Shown here: one piece after another, positions 25,918 to 34,795 of the stretch
How the letters are laid out: the number at the start of each line of letters is the position of its first letter
Position numbering within the stretch: the first letter of the stretch is position 1
Assembly: GCF_036227605.1 (NCBI RefSeq)
Contig: NZ_CP109487.1
Coordinates: forward strand, 3,980,001 to 4,044,000
DNA from: Streptomyces sp. NBC_01439
Lineage (GTDB): Bacteria; Actinomycetota; Actinomycetes; Streptomycetales; Streptomycetaceae
Reading direction: 5' to 3'
Length of the DNA: 64,000 nucleotides
Made by a program: the position numbers and the translations under genes
Notes under the pieces: model-generated
What the model saw: only the letters and a program-made list of their open reading frames with translations
Told to the model about the DNA's origin: nothing
The model's database searches: none

Positions 25918-26670
25918 GTGACTGATCAGAAGGCTCCCAAGAGCGAGCAGACCCGCACGCTCATCCTCGAAACCGCGCTCCGCCTCTTCCAGGAACGCGG
26001 CTTCGACAAGACGACCATGCGGGGCATCGCGAAGGAGGCCGGCGTCTCGGTCGGCAACGCCTACTACTACTTCGAATCGAAGGAACACCTGGTCCAGGGG
26101 TTCTACGATCGGATCGGCGCCGCCCACCAAGCCGCGGTACGGCCCATCCTGGACAACGAGACCGATCTGCAGAAGCGGTACGCGGGCGTGTTGACGGCCT
26201 GGCTGGACATCGCGGCCCCGTACCACGAGTTCGCCTCCCAGTTCTTCAAGAACGCGGCGGATCCCGAGAGTCCGCTCAGCCCGTTCTCGCCGGAGTCCGA
26301 GCAGGCGCGGCAGGCCGCGATCCGCATCCACCGCGAAGTGCTGGCCGGCGCGAAGACCAAGGTGCCGGCCGAGCTGGCCGACGTACTGCCCGAGCTGATG
26401 TGGCTCGCGCAAATGGGCCTGGTCCTGTACTGGGTCTTCGACCGCTCGCCGAACAGCGAGAAGACGCGGCGGCTCGCGGAGCGCGGTGCGCAGCTGACGA
26501 CGCGGGGCATCGTGCTGGCCCGCTTCCGGGTGCTGCGGCCGCTGGTGCGGGAAGTCCACGAGCTGTTCGCGGACTTCCTGCCGGGCATGGCCCAGACGGC
26601 CACGGCGGGGGCCCGGCGCCGGGCCTCGGACCCGTACCCGGGGACGGGGACGGGGACGGACCCCGCGTAG
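25918..26670 (+). CDS. TetR/AcrR family transcriptional regulator
   Basis: 250-aa TetR-family repressor. The helix-turn-helix spans residues about 10-60: SEQTRTLILETALRLFQERGFDKTTMRGIAKEAGVSVGNAYYYFESKEHL. The C-terminal ligand/dimer domain is not recognised at family level, and the last 25 residues are Gly/Thr-rich. TAGGCT at 25904, eight bases before GTG 25918, overlaps the preceding stop codon and suggests an internal promoter making a leaderless transcript. Likely binds the paired TTGAAC-GTTCAA operators at 24990-25050, thus repressing its own operon; the ligand is unknown. Confidence 0.9.
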   Translation: MTDQKAPKSEQTRTLILETALRLFQERGFDKTTMRGIAKEAGVSVGNAYYYFESKEHLVQGFYDRIGAAHQAAVRPILDNETDLQKRYAGVLTAWLDIAAPYHEFASQFFKNAADPESPLSPFSPESEQARQAAIRIHREVLAGAKTKVPAELADVLPELMWLAQMGLVLYWVFDRSPNSEKTRRLAERGAQLTTRGIVLARFRVLRPLVREVHELFADFLPGMAQTATAGARRRASDPYPGTGTGTDPA

Positions 26671-26688
26671 CCGCCGGGAACGCGACGG

Positions 26689-28245
26689 CTACAGCCAGTC
26701 GAGTTCCCACAGGCGCCAGACGCCGGTGCCGTCGGACAGGTACTGGGCTCCGGTGACGTCCTCGCGGGACATCACGTAGTCCTTCTTCTGCCAGATCGGC
26801 ACCATCGGGGCCTGCTGGGCGACCAGCTGCTGGAGGTCGCGGAACTCCGTGGCCGCCTCGCTCCGCTCCGCGTGGGACTGGGTACGGGTGATCAGCTCGT
26901 CGACGCGCTTGTCCGAGAAGCCGTTGTTCATGGACGAATCGGCACCGACGAGCGGGGCGAGGAAGTTGTCCGCGTCCGGGAAGTCCGCGATCCAGCCGAT
27001 GGTGTAGGCGTCGAACTCGCCCGCCGCGTACGCCTTCTGGAAGTCGCTCCACACGTCGACCGGCTTGATCGTCACCTGGAAGAGGCCGGTGGCCTCCAGC
27101 TGGCGCTTGAGCTCCTCGGCTTCGGGCAGGTTCGCGCCGCGCACGTTCACGCCGAGGTTGAGGCGGACGGGGCCGGTGATCCCGGCGTCCTTGAAGAGCT
27201 TCTTGGCGGTCGCCTGGTTCGGGGCCGGGTAGGCGTCGAAGAACGGCGTGCTGTGGCCGGCGATGCCCGCCGGGACCAGGGAGTACAGCGGGGTGACGGT
27301 CCCCAGGTGGACCTCGACGGCCACCTTGGCGCGGTCCAGGACGGCGGCGACGGCCTGGCGGACGGCGAGCGGGGCCGCGGTGGAGCCGGGGCGGACGTTG
27401 AAGACGATGGAGCGGGTCTCGCTGCCGCCGGAGGCCTGGTAGCGGGTGTCCTTCAGGCCCGGGTTGAGGCCGGCGAGCACGGCGGGCGGCATGTCCCGGT
27501 GCGCGACGTCGATCTGGCGGGCCTTCCAGGCCTGGTCGAGCTGTTCGGAGTCCTTGAAGTACTTGACGGTGACCGGCGTGTGGGCCGGCTTGCCCTGGCC
27601 CTTGTACGAGTTGTTGGGCTTGAGCTCGACGCTCGTGCCGGCCTTGTAGCCGCCCAGCGTGTACGGGCCGGACCCGTCCGCCTTGCCGTCCTCGCGCAGG
27701 GACTTCGCCGGGTACTTGTCCTTGTCGACGATCGAGGCGGCGCCCGTCGCGATCTTGAAGGGGAAGGTGGAGTCGCCGGCGGAGAGGTTGAAGGTGACGG
27801 TCCGTCCCTCGGCCTTGACCGACTCCAGGGTGTTGAAGAGCGGAGCCGGCCCCTGGTCGGAGTTGATCGCCTTGATGCGGTCGAAGGAGTGCTTGACGTC
27901 CTCGGCGGTGATGGTGCGGCCGCCCGCGAACTTCACGTCGGGGCGGAGCTCGCACGTGTAGACGGTGAGCTTCTGGCCCACGAAACCGCAGGAGGCGGCG
28001 GCGTCCGGCACGGGGGCGTCGGAGCCGGGCTTGATGGTCAGCAGCGACTGGTAGATGTTGCTGAACAGGGCCCAGGAACCGGCGTCGTACGCCCCGGCGG
28101 GGTCGAGGGAGGAGACGACGTCGCTCGTACCCACCCGGACGGCACCGCGGCCGCCGCCGTCCTCGGGCAGCAACTGCCAGGCACCCACGCCGACCACGCC
28201 GAGGACCAGCCCGGCCGCGATTATCTTCGAGCGGACAGACCGCAT
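26689..28245 (-). CDS. ABC transporter substrate-binding protein, family 5
   Basis: 518-aa solute-binding protein of the oligopeptide/dipeptide (SBP_bac_5) class, exported and probably held by an uncleaved N-terminal anchor: IIAAGLVLGVVGVGAWQLL, with no lipobox Cys. Features: VGTSDVVSSLDPAGAYD, LRPDVKFAGGRTITAEDVKHSFDRI, SGPYTL, SIVFNVRPGS, and late FDAYTIGWIADFPDADNFL. No permease or ATPase gene is adjacent, so it is an orphan receptor here. ATG 28245 is chosen because the signal anchor follows directly. Peptide binding is inferred. Confidence 0.9.
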   Translation of the reverse strand: MRSVRSKIIAAGLVLGVVGVGAWQLLPEDGGGRGAVRVGTSDVVSSLDPAGAYDAGSWALFSNIYQSLLTIKPGSDAPVPDAAASCGFVGQKLTVYTCELRPDVKFAGGRTITAEDVKHSFDRIKAINSDQGPAPLFNTLESVKAEGRTVTFNLSAGDSTFPFKIATGAASIVDKDKYPAKSLREDGKADGSGPYTLGGYKAGTSVELKPNNSYKGQGKPAHTPVTVKYFKDSEQLDQAWKARQIDVAHRDMPPAVLAGLNPGLKDTRYQASGGSETRSIVFNVRPGSTAAPLAVRQAVAAVLDRAKVAVEVHLGTVTPLYSLVPAGIAGHSTPFFDAYPAPNQATAKKLFKDAGITGPVRLNLGVNVRGANLPEAEELKRQLEATGLFQVTIKPVDVWSDFQKAYAAGEFDAYTIGWIADFPDADNFLAPLVGADSSMNNGFSDKRVDELITRTQSHAERSEAATEFRDLQQLVAQQAPMVPIWQKKDYVMSREDVTGAQYLSDGTGVWRLWELDWL

Positions 28246-28367
28246 CCCCTGAACCCCACCCCATGACCGAAGACAGCGACCTGCTGTCCGATTAACGGTC
28301 ATCCCATCACGGAATTCTGGCCTCCGGAAGGTCAGTTGGGGCGGATGCTCCGGGCGCTTGACGCCGA

Positions 28368-29633
28368 TCAGGCCTGAAATGAGGCGAGTTCGACGACCGT
28401 GATGTCGGACGGCGCCCCAACTCGGACCGGCGGCCCCCACGCTCCGGCCCCGCGGGACACGTAGAGCTGGGTGTCTCCGTAGCGTTCCAGGCCCGCGACG
28501 GTGGGGTTGGCGAGCTCCGCGAGGTAGTTGCCGGGCCAGAGCTGGCCGCCGTGGGTGTGGCCGGAGAGCTGGAGGTCGACGCCGTGCCGGACGGCGTCGT
28601 GGATCACGACGGGCTGGTGCGCGAGGAGCACGGCGGCCCGCGTCCGGTCCCGGTCGCCGAGGGCCGCCCGGAAGTCGGGGCCGCTCCCCTCCCGCTCCCC
28701 CTGGATGTCGTTGACCCCGGCGAGGTCGAAGTACGGCAGCTCGCGGCGGGCGTTCTCCAGCGGGTTCAGCCCCAGCTCGCGGACGTGGTCGATCCACTGC
28801 TGGGCGCCCGAGAAGTACTCGTGGTTCCCGGTGACGAAGTACGAGCCGTGGCGGGCGGCGAGCCGGCGCAGCGGCTCCGCGGCGGGCCCGAGGTCGGGGA
28901 CGCTGCCGTCGACGAGGTCGCCGACGATGGCGATGAGGTCGGGCTGGGTGCGGTTGACGGTGTCCACGATGCGTTGGGTGTGGGCGCGGCCGAGCACCGG
29001 GCCGAGGTGGACGTCGCTGACGACGGCGATCCGGAAACCGTGTGCCGCGCGCGGCAGTTTGGCGAGGGGGACCCGCACCCGCTTCACGCTCGGCCCGCGC
29101 AGGACCCCGTGGGTCCCGGCCCCGACCGTGCCGAGGGCCACGGCGGCGGCCGTCCCGCCGACCGTACGGGCGACGAACCGGCGGCGGCTCAGCCCGTCGC
29201 CCGCGGCGGGCCGCTCGGCGGCGGCCGGGGCGGCCGGGGCGGCCGCGGGCGCAGCCGCGGCGGGCACCTCCACGGGCTCGGGCCGGTCGGCCACCGATCC
29301 GGCGGAATCACGGTGGGCCAGACGGCGCAGCGACAGCGCGCGGATCGGCTCCGCGACCAGCATCGTCAGGGTCAGGTACAGGAGTACCGCGAGCCAGAGG
29401 TACCCGGGCCAGGCCACCGTCTGCTGGAGCCAGAAGGGCGCGCCCGCGCGACCCGTGGTGAGCGCGGCCACAGAGAGGAGGGGCAGGGCGATGGCCAAGG
29501 CCGTGCCGATGCGCCGGGTCCGGCCGCCGGGGGCGGTGGTGTCGCGGACCAGGCGGATCCAGAGCCAGCGGTGGACCAGGACCAGGAGGGCGCAGACCGC
29601 CAGGGCGACGAGCGCGAAGACCAGGACCGTCAT
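28368..29633 (-). CDS. Membrane-anchored metallophosphoesterase
   Basis: 421-aa calcineurin-like phosphoesterase with an N-terminal membrane part. Three helices occupy residues 1-100, a Pro/Ala-rich linker follows, then a Tat-like SRRRFVARTVGGTAAAVALG before the catalytic domain. Metal-binding motifs: VVSDVHLGP (DxH), VGDLVDGS (GDxxD), VTGNHEYFSG (GNHE), LAHQP and SGHTHGGQLWPG (GHxH). Similar to YkuE/YaeI-type enzymes acting on lipid-linked or nucleotide phosphodiesters; substrate unknown. Starts inside the stop of the small membrane protein gene (ATGA). Confidence 0.9.
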   Translation of the reverse strand: MTVLVFALVALAVCALLVLVHRWLWIRLVRDTTAPGGRTRRIGTALAIALPLLSVAALTTGRAGAPFWLQQTVAWPGYLWLAVLLYLTLTMLVAEPIRALSLRRLAHRDSAGSVADRPEPVEVPAAAAPAAAPAAPAAAERPAAGDGLSRRRFVARTVGGTAAAVALGTVGAGTHGVLRGPSVKRVRVPLAKLPRAAHGFRIAVVSDVHLGPVLGRAHTQRIVDTVNRTQPDLIAIVGDLVDGSVPDLGPAAEPLRRLAARHGSYFVTGNHEYFSGAQQWIDHVRELGLNPLENARRELPYFDLAGVNDIQGEREGSGPDFRAALGDRDRTRAAVLLAHQPVVIHDAVRHGVDLQLSGHTHGGQLWPGNYLAELANPTVAGLERYGDTQLYVSRGAGAWGPPVRVGAPSDITVVELASFQA

Positions 29634-29932
29634 GCCGGTGCGCCCCGGTCCGGACGGTCCGTTCCGTCCGTACGCTCCACACCGTCCGCACGTGACGAAC
29701 GCCGCAGGGCGAGGACGCTGCGCAACCCGATCAGACCGACCGCCGTCCCCAGGAGAAAGGACGTCACCGCGAGCGTCAGGTGCACCCAGAAGTAGGAAGT
29801 GGGATCGCCGGCCGCATCGAAGGCAAGACCACTGCCGTTCTTCCACAGGTTCCGGACGAAAGACACCCAGATGAACCAGCTCCACACTCCGAAGGCGAGC
29901 AGGAACCAGGAGGCGGTACGGCTGAGTCTCAT
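29630..29932 (-). CDS. SCO4848-family small membrane protein
   Basis: 100-aa protein with two helices (TASWFLLAFGVWSWFIWVSFV and FWVHLTLAVTSFLLGTAVGLIGLRSVL) joined by a loop containing NLWKNGSGLAFDAAGDPTSY; the tail is charged. It matches the Streptomyces SCO4848 family of unknown function. Stop overlaps the phosphoesterase ATG, so the two are coupled and may act together. No Shine-Dalgarno at a proper distance; possibly leaderless. Confidence 0.85.
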   Translation of the reverse strand: MRLSRTASWFLLAFGVWSWFIWVSFVRNLWKNGSGLAFDAAGDPTSYFWVHLTLAVTSFLLGTAVGLIGLRSVLALRRSSRADGVERTDGTDRPDRGAPA

Positions 29933-30053
29933 GCCTTCAGTATCGGATTCGTCCCCGGGACGGACGCGCCGGGGTGGGCTGTCCCGGGGTTGGTTGCCCG
30001 GAATTGGCCGGTCCGCTGCGCTCTCCAGCTCATCGGGAGGTACTTTCACCTGC

Positions 30054-31301
30054 GTGTCTGCCAAGACGACCGCGCTGACGGTCCTTTCCGCCGCGTTGCT
30101 GGTGCCCGCCCTGTTGGTGGCCCCCGCTCACGCCGCGCCGGCCCCGCCGGCCGACGCGAAGGGCCAGCCGCCCCAGGCCGCGGCCCCCGCACCGGCACCG
30201 CCCGTCTCGATGTCCACGGTCGGCGGATCGCTGCTCGGCCAGCCGGGGACCCAGGTGAACCTGCTACCGGGTGCTCCGGCGCTGCCTGCGACCCTGACCG
30301 GGCGGTCGTGGATCGTGGCGGACGCCGAATCCGGTGAGGTACTGGCCGCGCACAACGCGCACTGGCAGCTGCCCCCGGCCTCGACCATGAAGATGCTCTT
30401 CGCGGACACCGTGCTGCCGAGCCTGCCCAAGGACCAGATCCACCAGGTCACCGACAAGGACATGGAGGGCGTGGGCCCGGGCAGCAGCATGGTCGGGGTC
30501 AAGGAGCACCTCGAATACTCGGTCCACGACCTGTGGCTCGGCGTGTTCCTCAAGTCCGGCAACGACGCCGTGCACGTGCTTTCGGCCATGAACGGCGGCA
30601 TCGACAAGACCGTCAAGGACATGCAGGCGCACGCCGAGGAGCTCCAGGCACTGGACACCCACGTCGTGTCCCCCGACGGGTACGACGCCCCGGGACAGGT
30701 GTCGAGCGCGTACGACCTCACGCTGTTCGCCCGCTCCGGACTGCAGAAGCAGGACTTCAGGGAGTACTGCGGCACGGTGAGCGCGAAGTTCCCCGGGCTG
30801 CAGGAGCCCGGGAAGCCGCGCGAGTACTTCGAGATCGCGAACACCAACCGGCTGCTCACGGGCGCGGCCGGGATCGCCCCGTACAAGGGCATGGCGGGGG
30901 TGAAGAACGGCAACACCTCGATGGCCGGGGCCACCTTCACCGGCGCCGCCCAGCAGGGTTCCCGGAAGCTCCTGGTCACGGTGATGAACCCGGACGGGGG
31001 CGGGGCGAACCAGGTGTACGAGCAGACCGCCGCGCTCCTGGACTGGGGTTTCGCGGCGGCCGGGAAGGTCAAGCCGGTGGGTGAACTGGTGCCGCCGAAG
31101 AGCGCGGACACCTCCTCCCACGGCTCCCCTGCGCAGTCGCACGAGAACGACCCGGCGGCGGCCGGCAAGGACTCGGGCGGCGGCGCGGGCACCGCGCTGG
31201 CCGTCGCCGGCGGTGTGCTGGCCGTCCTGGCGGGCGGCGCCTTCGCGGTCAACCGCCGCTGGCCCCGCGGACGCCGCGGCCGGGGCGAAGAGCTGGTCTG
31301 A
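30054..31301 (+). CDS. D-alanyl-D-alanine carboxypeptidase (low-molecular-weight PBP)
   Basis: 415-aa exported serine peptidase of the S11 family, trimming the terminal D-Ala of peptidoglycan stem peptides. Signal peptide VLSAALLVPALLVAPAHAA; catalytic SxxK as PASTMKML; SxN as LKSGNDAV; third motif as GVKNGNTSM, i.e. KNG where many PBPs have KTG. A C-terminal transmembrane helix (TALAVAGGVLAVLAGGAFAV) and an Arg-rich tail anchor it. From memory, the syntenic S. coelicolor protein (SCO4847) has been connected to the same cell-wall glycopolymer as the Kdn genes. TACTTT seven bases before GTG 30054 suggests a leaderless transcript; GGGAGG sits 13 bases away. Confidence 0.92.
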   Translation: MSAKTTALTVLSAALLVPALLVAPAHAAPAPPADAKGQPPQAAAPAPAPPVSMSTVGGSLLGQPGTQVNLLPGAPALPATLTGRSWIVADAESGEVLAAHNAHWQLPPASTMKMLFADTVLPSLPKDQIHQVTDKDMEGVGPGSSMVGVKEHLEYSVHDLWLGVFLKSGNDAVHVLSAMNGGIDKTVKDMQAHAEELQALDTHVVSPDGYDAPGQVSSAYDLTLFARSGLQKQDFREYCGTVSAKFPGLQEPGKPREYFEIANTNRLLTGAAGIAPYKGMAGVKNGNTSMAGATFTGAAQQGSRKLLVTVMNPDGGGANQVYEQTAALLDWGFAAAGKVKPVGELVPPKSADTSSHGSPAQSHENDPAAAGKDSGGGAGTALAVAGGVLAVLAGGAFAVNRRWPRGRRGRGEELV

Positions 31302-31435
31302 GACCGCCGGAGACGGAGCCGCGCTAGCCCGGTTCCGGCAACCGCACCACCTAGTAACTCACAGGTTCACCGGAGGGCCTCGGCAGGGTTTGCTCGCTCC
31401 CGTCGGCACGAAGCCGGCGGGAAGGGGGTCCTCCC

Positions 31436-32350
31436 ATGCGGAGGAGATGGTCGGCCGTCGTCTTGGTGGCCTGTGCGGTCGTGGTGGCCTGCGGCGCACT
31501 GCTCGCCGTGGCGGCCCGGACCGCTCTCCCGGCCGACGGCGCCGGCCGGCGGACCCCGCCGCGCGCCCTGGAGGCCGCCGAGCTGGACGTGCTCCACACC
31601 GCGGGAGAACTGCTCGTACGGGACTGCATGCGGGCGCAGGGATTCTCGTACTGGCCGGTCCCGCGCGTGCCGCACCCGGATTGGCGGGACTTCCCGTACG
31701 GCGTGGACGACGTGGACTGGGCCCGCAGCCACGGGTTCGGGCGCCGGATCGAGCGGCAGCTGGACGAGGAGGCGGCTTCGGGGCCGCGCGCCCAGTACCA
31801 GAGCGGGCTCTCCGCACAGCGGCTGCAGGCTCTCGGGGTGGCCCTCATGGGGCCCGATGCGACGGGGCTGGCGGTCGAGAACCCCGGCGGGGGCACGCTG
31901 AGCCACAGCGACCGGGGCTGCATCACGGCGTCGTGGCGGCAGCTCTACGGGGACGTCCGCCTGTGGTACGGCTCCAGCGAGACCGTGAAGCAGCTCGGCG
32001 CGGTGCGCACCGGCCGGGTCAACCAGGACCCCGCCTTCCGAACGGCGCTGGCCGGGTGGAGCGAGTGCGTCGGACGGCGCGGTTTCCCGGCCGCGCACCC
32101 GGTCCGGCAGCGCGACGAACAACTGGCACGGACCGGTCCGGCCGCCGAGGCCGAGGACGTGCCGATGGCGAGCGCCCAGGCCGAGTGCGCCCGCTCGACC
32201 GGGCTCGCCGACACCGCGCAGGACCTGCACCGGCGCTTTTCGGACGTGATCCGCGCCGAGAACGGGGCCGCTTTCGACGCCGTGCGTCGGTTGCAGGTGG
32301 CGGCCCTGCCCACAGCTCGCGATGTGGTCGCCCGGCACACCGGGAGCTGA
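31436..32350 (+). CDS. Exported hypothetical protein (possible lipoprotein)
   Basis: 304-aa protein with an N-terminal signal/anchor VVLVACAVVVACGALLAVAA; VVAC followed by Gly could be a lipobox. The mature part contains four cysteines in sequence contexts LVRDCMRAQGF, RGCITASW, WSECVGRRGF and AECARSTGL, suggesting two disulfides outside the cell. The first two resemble an actinobacterial exported-protein repeat seen in many uncharacterised lipoproteins. No catalytic motif recognised. It lies downstream of the carboxypeptidase in the same direction, 134 bp apart. Confidence 0.7.
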   Translation: MRRRWSAVVLVACAVVVACGALLAVAARTALPADGAGRRTPPRALEAAELDVLHTAGELLVRDCMRAQGFSYWPVPRVPHPDWRDFPYGVDDVDWARSHGFGRRIERQLDEEAASGPRAQYQSGLSAQRLQALGVALMGPDATGLAVENPGGGTLSHSDRGCITASWRQLYGDVRLWYGSSETVKQLGAVRTGRVNQDPAFRTALAGWSECVGRRGFPAAHPVRQRDEQLARTGPAAEAEDVPMASAQAECARSTGLADTAQDLHRRFSDVIRAENGAAFDAVRRLQVAALPTARDVVARHTGS

Positions 32351-32409
32351 CGTCGCGTACCGCCGAACGGCGGTGAACCATGTACGGCACTCATTGGGAG
32401 GGACCCCAG

Positions 32410-32838
32410 ATGAACAAGCTCAGGACGCTCCTCGCGGGGCTCGCGATCGCCGGTGCGGCGGTGGTGGCCGTTCCGACCGCGGCGCAGGCCGACGGCGGCT
32501 GCGGATACACGAACTTCTGTGCCTACTCGGACGATTACAACTACCTCTACCAGAACGCCGGCAACTCCAACGACTGGCCCTACCAGGTCAAGAACAAGGT
32601 CGACTGGGTCCGCAACAGCGGCAGCGCCGGCGGCCGCGACCACGTCAACATCTACTACAACGAGAACAACACCGGCGCCTACGCCTGCATCGGCTACGGC
32701 ACCGAATGGAACCTGCGGGGCAACGCGCAGTCGTTCAACTGGACCCGCAACGGCGACGCCAGCGGTCAGTGGAAGGCGGTCCACGACAACGCCGCCTCGC
32801 ACCGGTGGGTGTACGGCTGCGGCAACGGCACCTGGTAG
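32410..32838 (+). CDS. Small secreted protein, peptidase inhibitor I36-like
   Basis: 142-aa secreted protein. Signal peptide LLAGLAIAGAAVVAVPTAAQA with likely cleavage after AQA, then a 115-residue mature domain rich in Tyr, Asn, Trp and Gly with four Cys (GGCGYTNFCAYSDD, YACIGYG, WVYGCGNGTW). The pattern suggests a small crystallin-like, disulfide-bonded fold as in family I36 (SMPI-type) inhibitors; that assignment is tentative. GGGAGGG seven bases before ATG. Two back-to-back terminators follow. Confidence 0.65.
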   Translation: MNKLRTLLAGLAIAGAAVVAVPTAAQADGGCGYTNFCAYSDDYNYLYQNAGNSNDWPYQVKNKVDWVRNSGSAGGRDHVNIYYNENNTGAYACIGYGTEWNLRGNAQSFNWTRNGDASGQWKAVHDNAASHRWVYGCGNGTW

Positions 32839-32859
32839 AGCTTCCCTCCGGCACCACCC

Positions 32860-32936
32860 GGTGGCGCACCGGGCCCCACACCGGTGCGCCACCGGCGCGT
32901 TCCCCCAGGGGTGGCACCCCGGGGGGAACGCGCCGG
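32860..32936. terminator. Tandem terminators between convergent genes
   Basis: Hairpin 1: GGTGGCGCACCGG / CCGGTGCGCCACC (32860-32872, 32881-32893). Hairpin 2: CCGGCGCGTTCCCCC / GGGGGAACGCGCCGG (32892-32906, 32922-32936). Both perfect; they share two bases, so only one can form fully at a time. They insulate the small secreted protein gene from the convergent YihY gene. Confidence 0.8.
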
Positions 32937-32937
32937 C

Positions 32938-33873
32938 TCAGCGGCCGGCGGAGGGCTCCGGCGCGCCGGCCGGCGGGGCGGTCGGCGGAGCGGCCGGAGG
33001 GTCTTCCGCGCCGTCGCCGTCCGCATCGTCGCGCGTGGCCGTCCAGGAGGAGACGTACAGCAGCAGTTTCGCCGTGAAGTTGATCCAGAGCAGCAGGGCG
33101 ATCGGTACGCCGAAGGCTCCGTACATGCTCTTCCCGGCGACCTCCCGCATATAGCCGCTGAGCAGCAGTTTCAGCAGCTCAAAGCCGGCCGCGCCGATGA
33201 GGGCCGCCTGGATCAGTCGGCCGCGCGGCGGTTCGACGCCCGGGAGCAGGGTCAGCACGTAGAGCAGCAGCAGGAAGGCGGCCACGACGCCGACGAGGAA
33301 GGCGAGGGAGCGCAGCAGCGCGCCGCCCGCGCCCTCGCGGGGGATGTCCAGCCATTCGGCGGTCTTCCCGACCGCGCTGGATCCGAGGATGGAGGCGGCG
33401 GCGGAGGCCAGGCCCACACCGCCGAGGCCGATGAGGACGAGCGTGTCCTTGCCCTTGCGGGCGATCGGGTTCCCGTCGTCCTCGTCGTCCTTCTCCCAGA
33501 CCGCGCGCAGGCAGTCCCGCATGGAGCCGACCCAGCTGACACCGGTCACGAGCAGGAGGGCGCCGGCGACGAGACCGACCGTGGCGGCGTTGGCGACGAG
33601 CCCCTCGATGTTGAGCTGGTCGGAGATGCCGGGGACCTGTTCGGAGAGGTTCTTCTCCAGCCGGTCCAGCTGCTCCGGGCTGAGCAGCGCCGCGCCGATC
33701 GCGGCGGCCACGGTGATCAGGGGGAAGAGCGCGAGGAAGCTGATGAAGGTGATGGCGGCGGCGAGGCGGGTCCAGTGCACGCGGTCGAGACGTTGGTACG
33801 AACGCCACGCGTGCGTCCGCATCAGCCGGGCCGCGAGGGGCCCGATCACCGGGAGTTTCGTCAGCCAGTCCAT
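32938..33873 (-). CDS. YihY/BrkB family membrane protein
   Basis: 311-aa integral membrane protein of the YihY/virulence factor BrkB family with six helices: TRLAAAITFISFLALFPLITVAAAIG, VGLVAGALLLVTGVSWVGSM, VLIGLGGVGLASAAASIL, SLAFLVGVVAAFLLLLYVLTLL, AALIGAAGFELLKLLLSGYM and VPIALLLWINFTAKLLLYVSS. The family's transported substrate is unknown. The tail is Asp/Pro-rich. ATG 33873; stop lies next to the second terminator hairpin. Confidence 0.92.
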   Translation of the reverse strand: MDWLTKLPVIGPLAARLMRTHAWRSYQRLDRVHWTRLAAAITFISFLALFPLITVAAAIGAALLSPEQLDRLEKNLSEQVPGISDQLNIEGLVANAATVGLVAGALLLVTGVSWVGSMRDCLRAVWEKDDEDDGNPIARKGKDTLVLIGLGGVGLASAAASILGSSAVGKTAEWLDIPREGAGGALLRSLAFLVGVVAAFLLLLYVLTLLPGVEPPRGRLIQAALIGAAGFELLKLLLSGYMREVAGKSMYGAFGVPIALLLWINFTAKLLLYVSSWTATRDDADGDGAEDPPAAPPTAPPAGAPEPSAGR

Positions 33874-34075
33874 GGGGTCACCGTAATTCAGCTCACGGAA
33901 ATAGCCGTGATTGTCCGCTCCGGCCGCTACGGTCGTCGATTGTGACTTTTCCCGAAACGCGCCCTACGGGTCGCCCGTTCCACACCCTGGTCCTGCGAAG
34001 GCTGAGATTCCGTGCCCGGCGCATCGCCCGGCTCCCCCTGACCCTGCTGTTGCCCCCGGCCCCGCGCCAGCTCCG

Positions 34076-34699
34076 TCAGGACGGCGGTACGGTCGCCCCG
34101 GCGGCTCCGGCCGTCCCGGCCGCCCCGGCGGCCTGGTCGGCGGGTGAGCCGGCCTGCGCCGGGACACAGTTCGGCCCGCTCCCGAACGGGTACTCGCGCA
34201 GCTTGCGCCAGACCCCGTCCGAGCCCTGCTCGTAGAGCGCGAAGCCCTCGCAGACCCACTCGGCGTCGTACGCGGCGAGGGTCGTGAACGCCAGGTCCAT
34301 CGCCTCCTCGGAGATCCCGTGGGCGACCGTGACGTGCGGGTGGTACGGGAACGCCAGCTCCCGGTCGAGCGGCCCCTGGGGGTCGCGGACCTCGTTCTGG
34401 AGGCGGGTGCAGCCCGCCACCCCTTCGGCGATCTTGACGAAGACGACCGGCGAGAGGGGGCGGAAGGTTCCCGTGCCCGCCAGCCGCATCCGGAAGGCCC
34501 GGAAGGCGGCCGCGACCTCGACCAGGTGGGCCCTGATCGCGGGAAGCCGTTCCGCTTCCACCTCGGTGGGCGGGACGAGGGTGACGTGCGTGGGGATGCC
34601 GTACGCGGCAGCGTCCCCGAAGCCCGCGCGCAGCTCCTGGAGCTGGCTGCCGTACGGCTCCGGGACCGCGATCGAAACGCCGAGCGTTACGGTCCCCAC
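34076..34699 (-). CDS. 2'-5' RNA ligase family (2H phosphoesterase) protein
   Basis: 207-aa member of the 2H phosphoesterase superfamily (LigT/2'-5' RNA ligase-like). The two catalytic HxT motifs are IPTHVTLVPP near residue 37 and PYHPHVTVAHG near 120. The rest follows the LigT layout: TLGVSIAVPEPYGSQLQELRAGFGD opening and FALYEQGSDGVWRKLREYPFG at the end. The final 30 residues are Ala/Gly/Pro low complexity. Probably cytoplasmic, acting on RNA or small cyclic phosphodiesters; substrate unknown. About 200 bp to its 3' side, before the YihY gene, hold no convincing gene. Confidence 0.87.
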   Translation of the reverse strand: MGTVTLGVSIAVPEPYGSQLQELRAGFGDAAAYGIPTHVTLVPPTEVEAERLPAIRAHLVEVAAAFRAFRMRLAGTGTFRPLSPVVFVKIAEGVAGCTRLQNEVRDPQGPLDRELAFPYHPHVTVAHGISEEAMDLAFTTLAAYDAEWVCEGFALYEQGSDGVWRKLREYPFGSGPNCVPAQAGSPADQAAGAAGTAGAAGATVPPS

Positions 34700-34728
34700 G
34701 TATCTCTCCTCCGCTTGTCGCTGTGGAC

Positions 34729-34754
34729 TGCTGCCGCCCAGTGTGGCGGCAGCA
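34729..34754 (-). terminator. trpS terminator
   Basis: TGCTGCCGCC / GGCGGCAGCA hairpin (34729-34738, 34745-34754) about 40 bp past the trpS stop, with a run of C/T next to it on the coding strand. Confidence 0.55.
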
Positions 34755-34795
34755 CCCCCCTTCGTGCCAGGGCTCTCTGTCCGTAGTTGCGTTCG

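Noticed and set aside
33942..34235. 97-codon plus-strand frame with TACGGT eight bases before its GTG
   Set aside because: Product is Arg/Pro/Ala low complexity and the second half overlaps the well-supported 2'-5' ligase gene; not enough to call.
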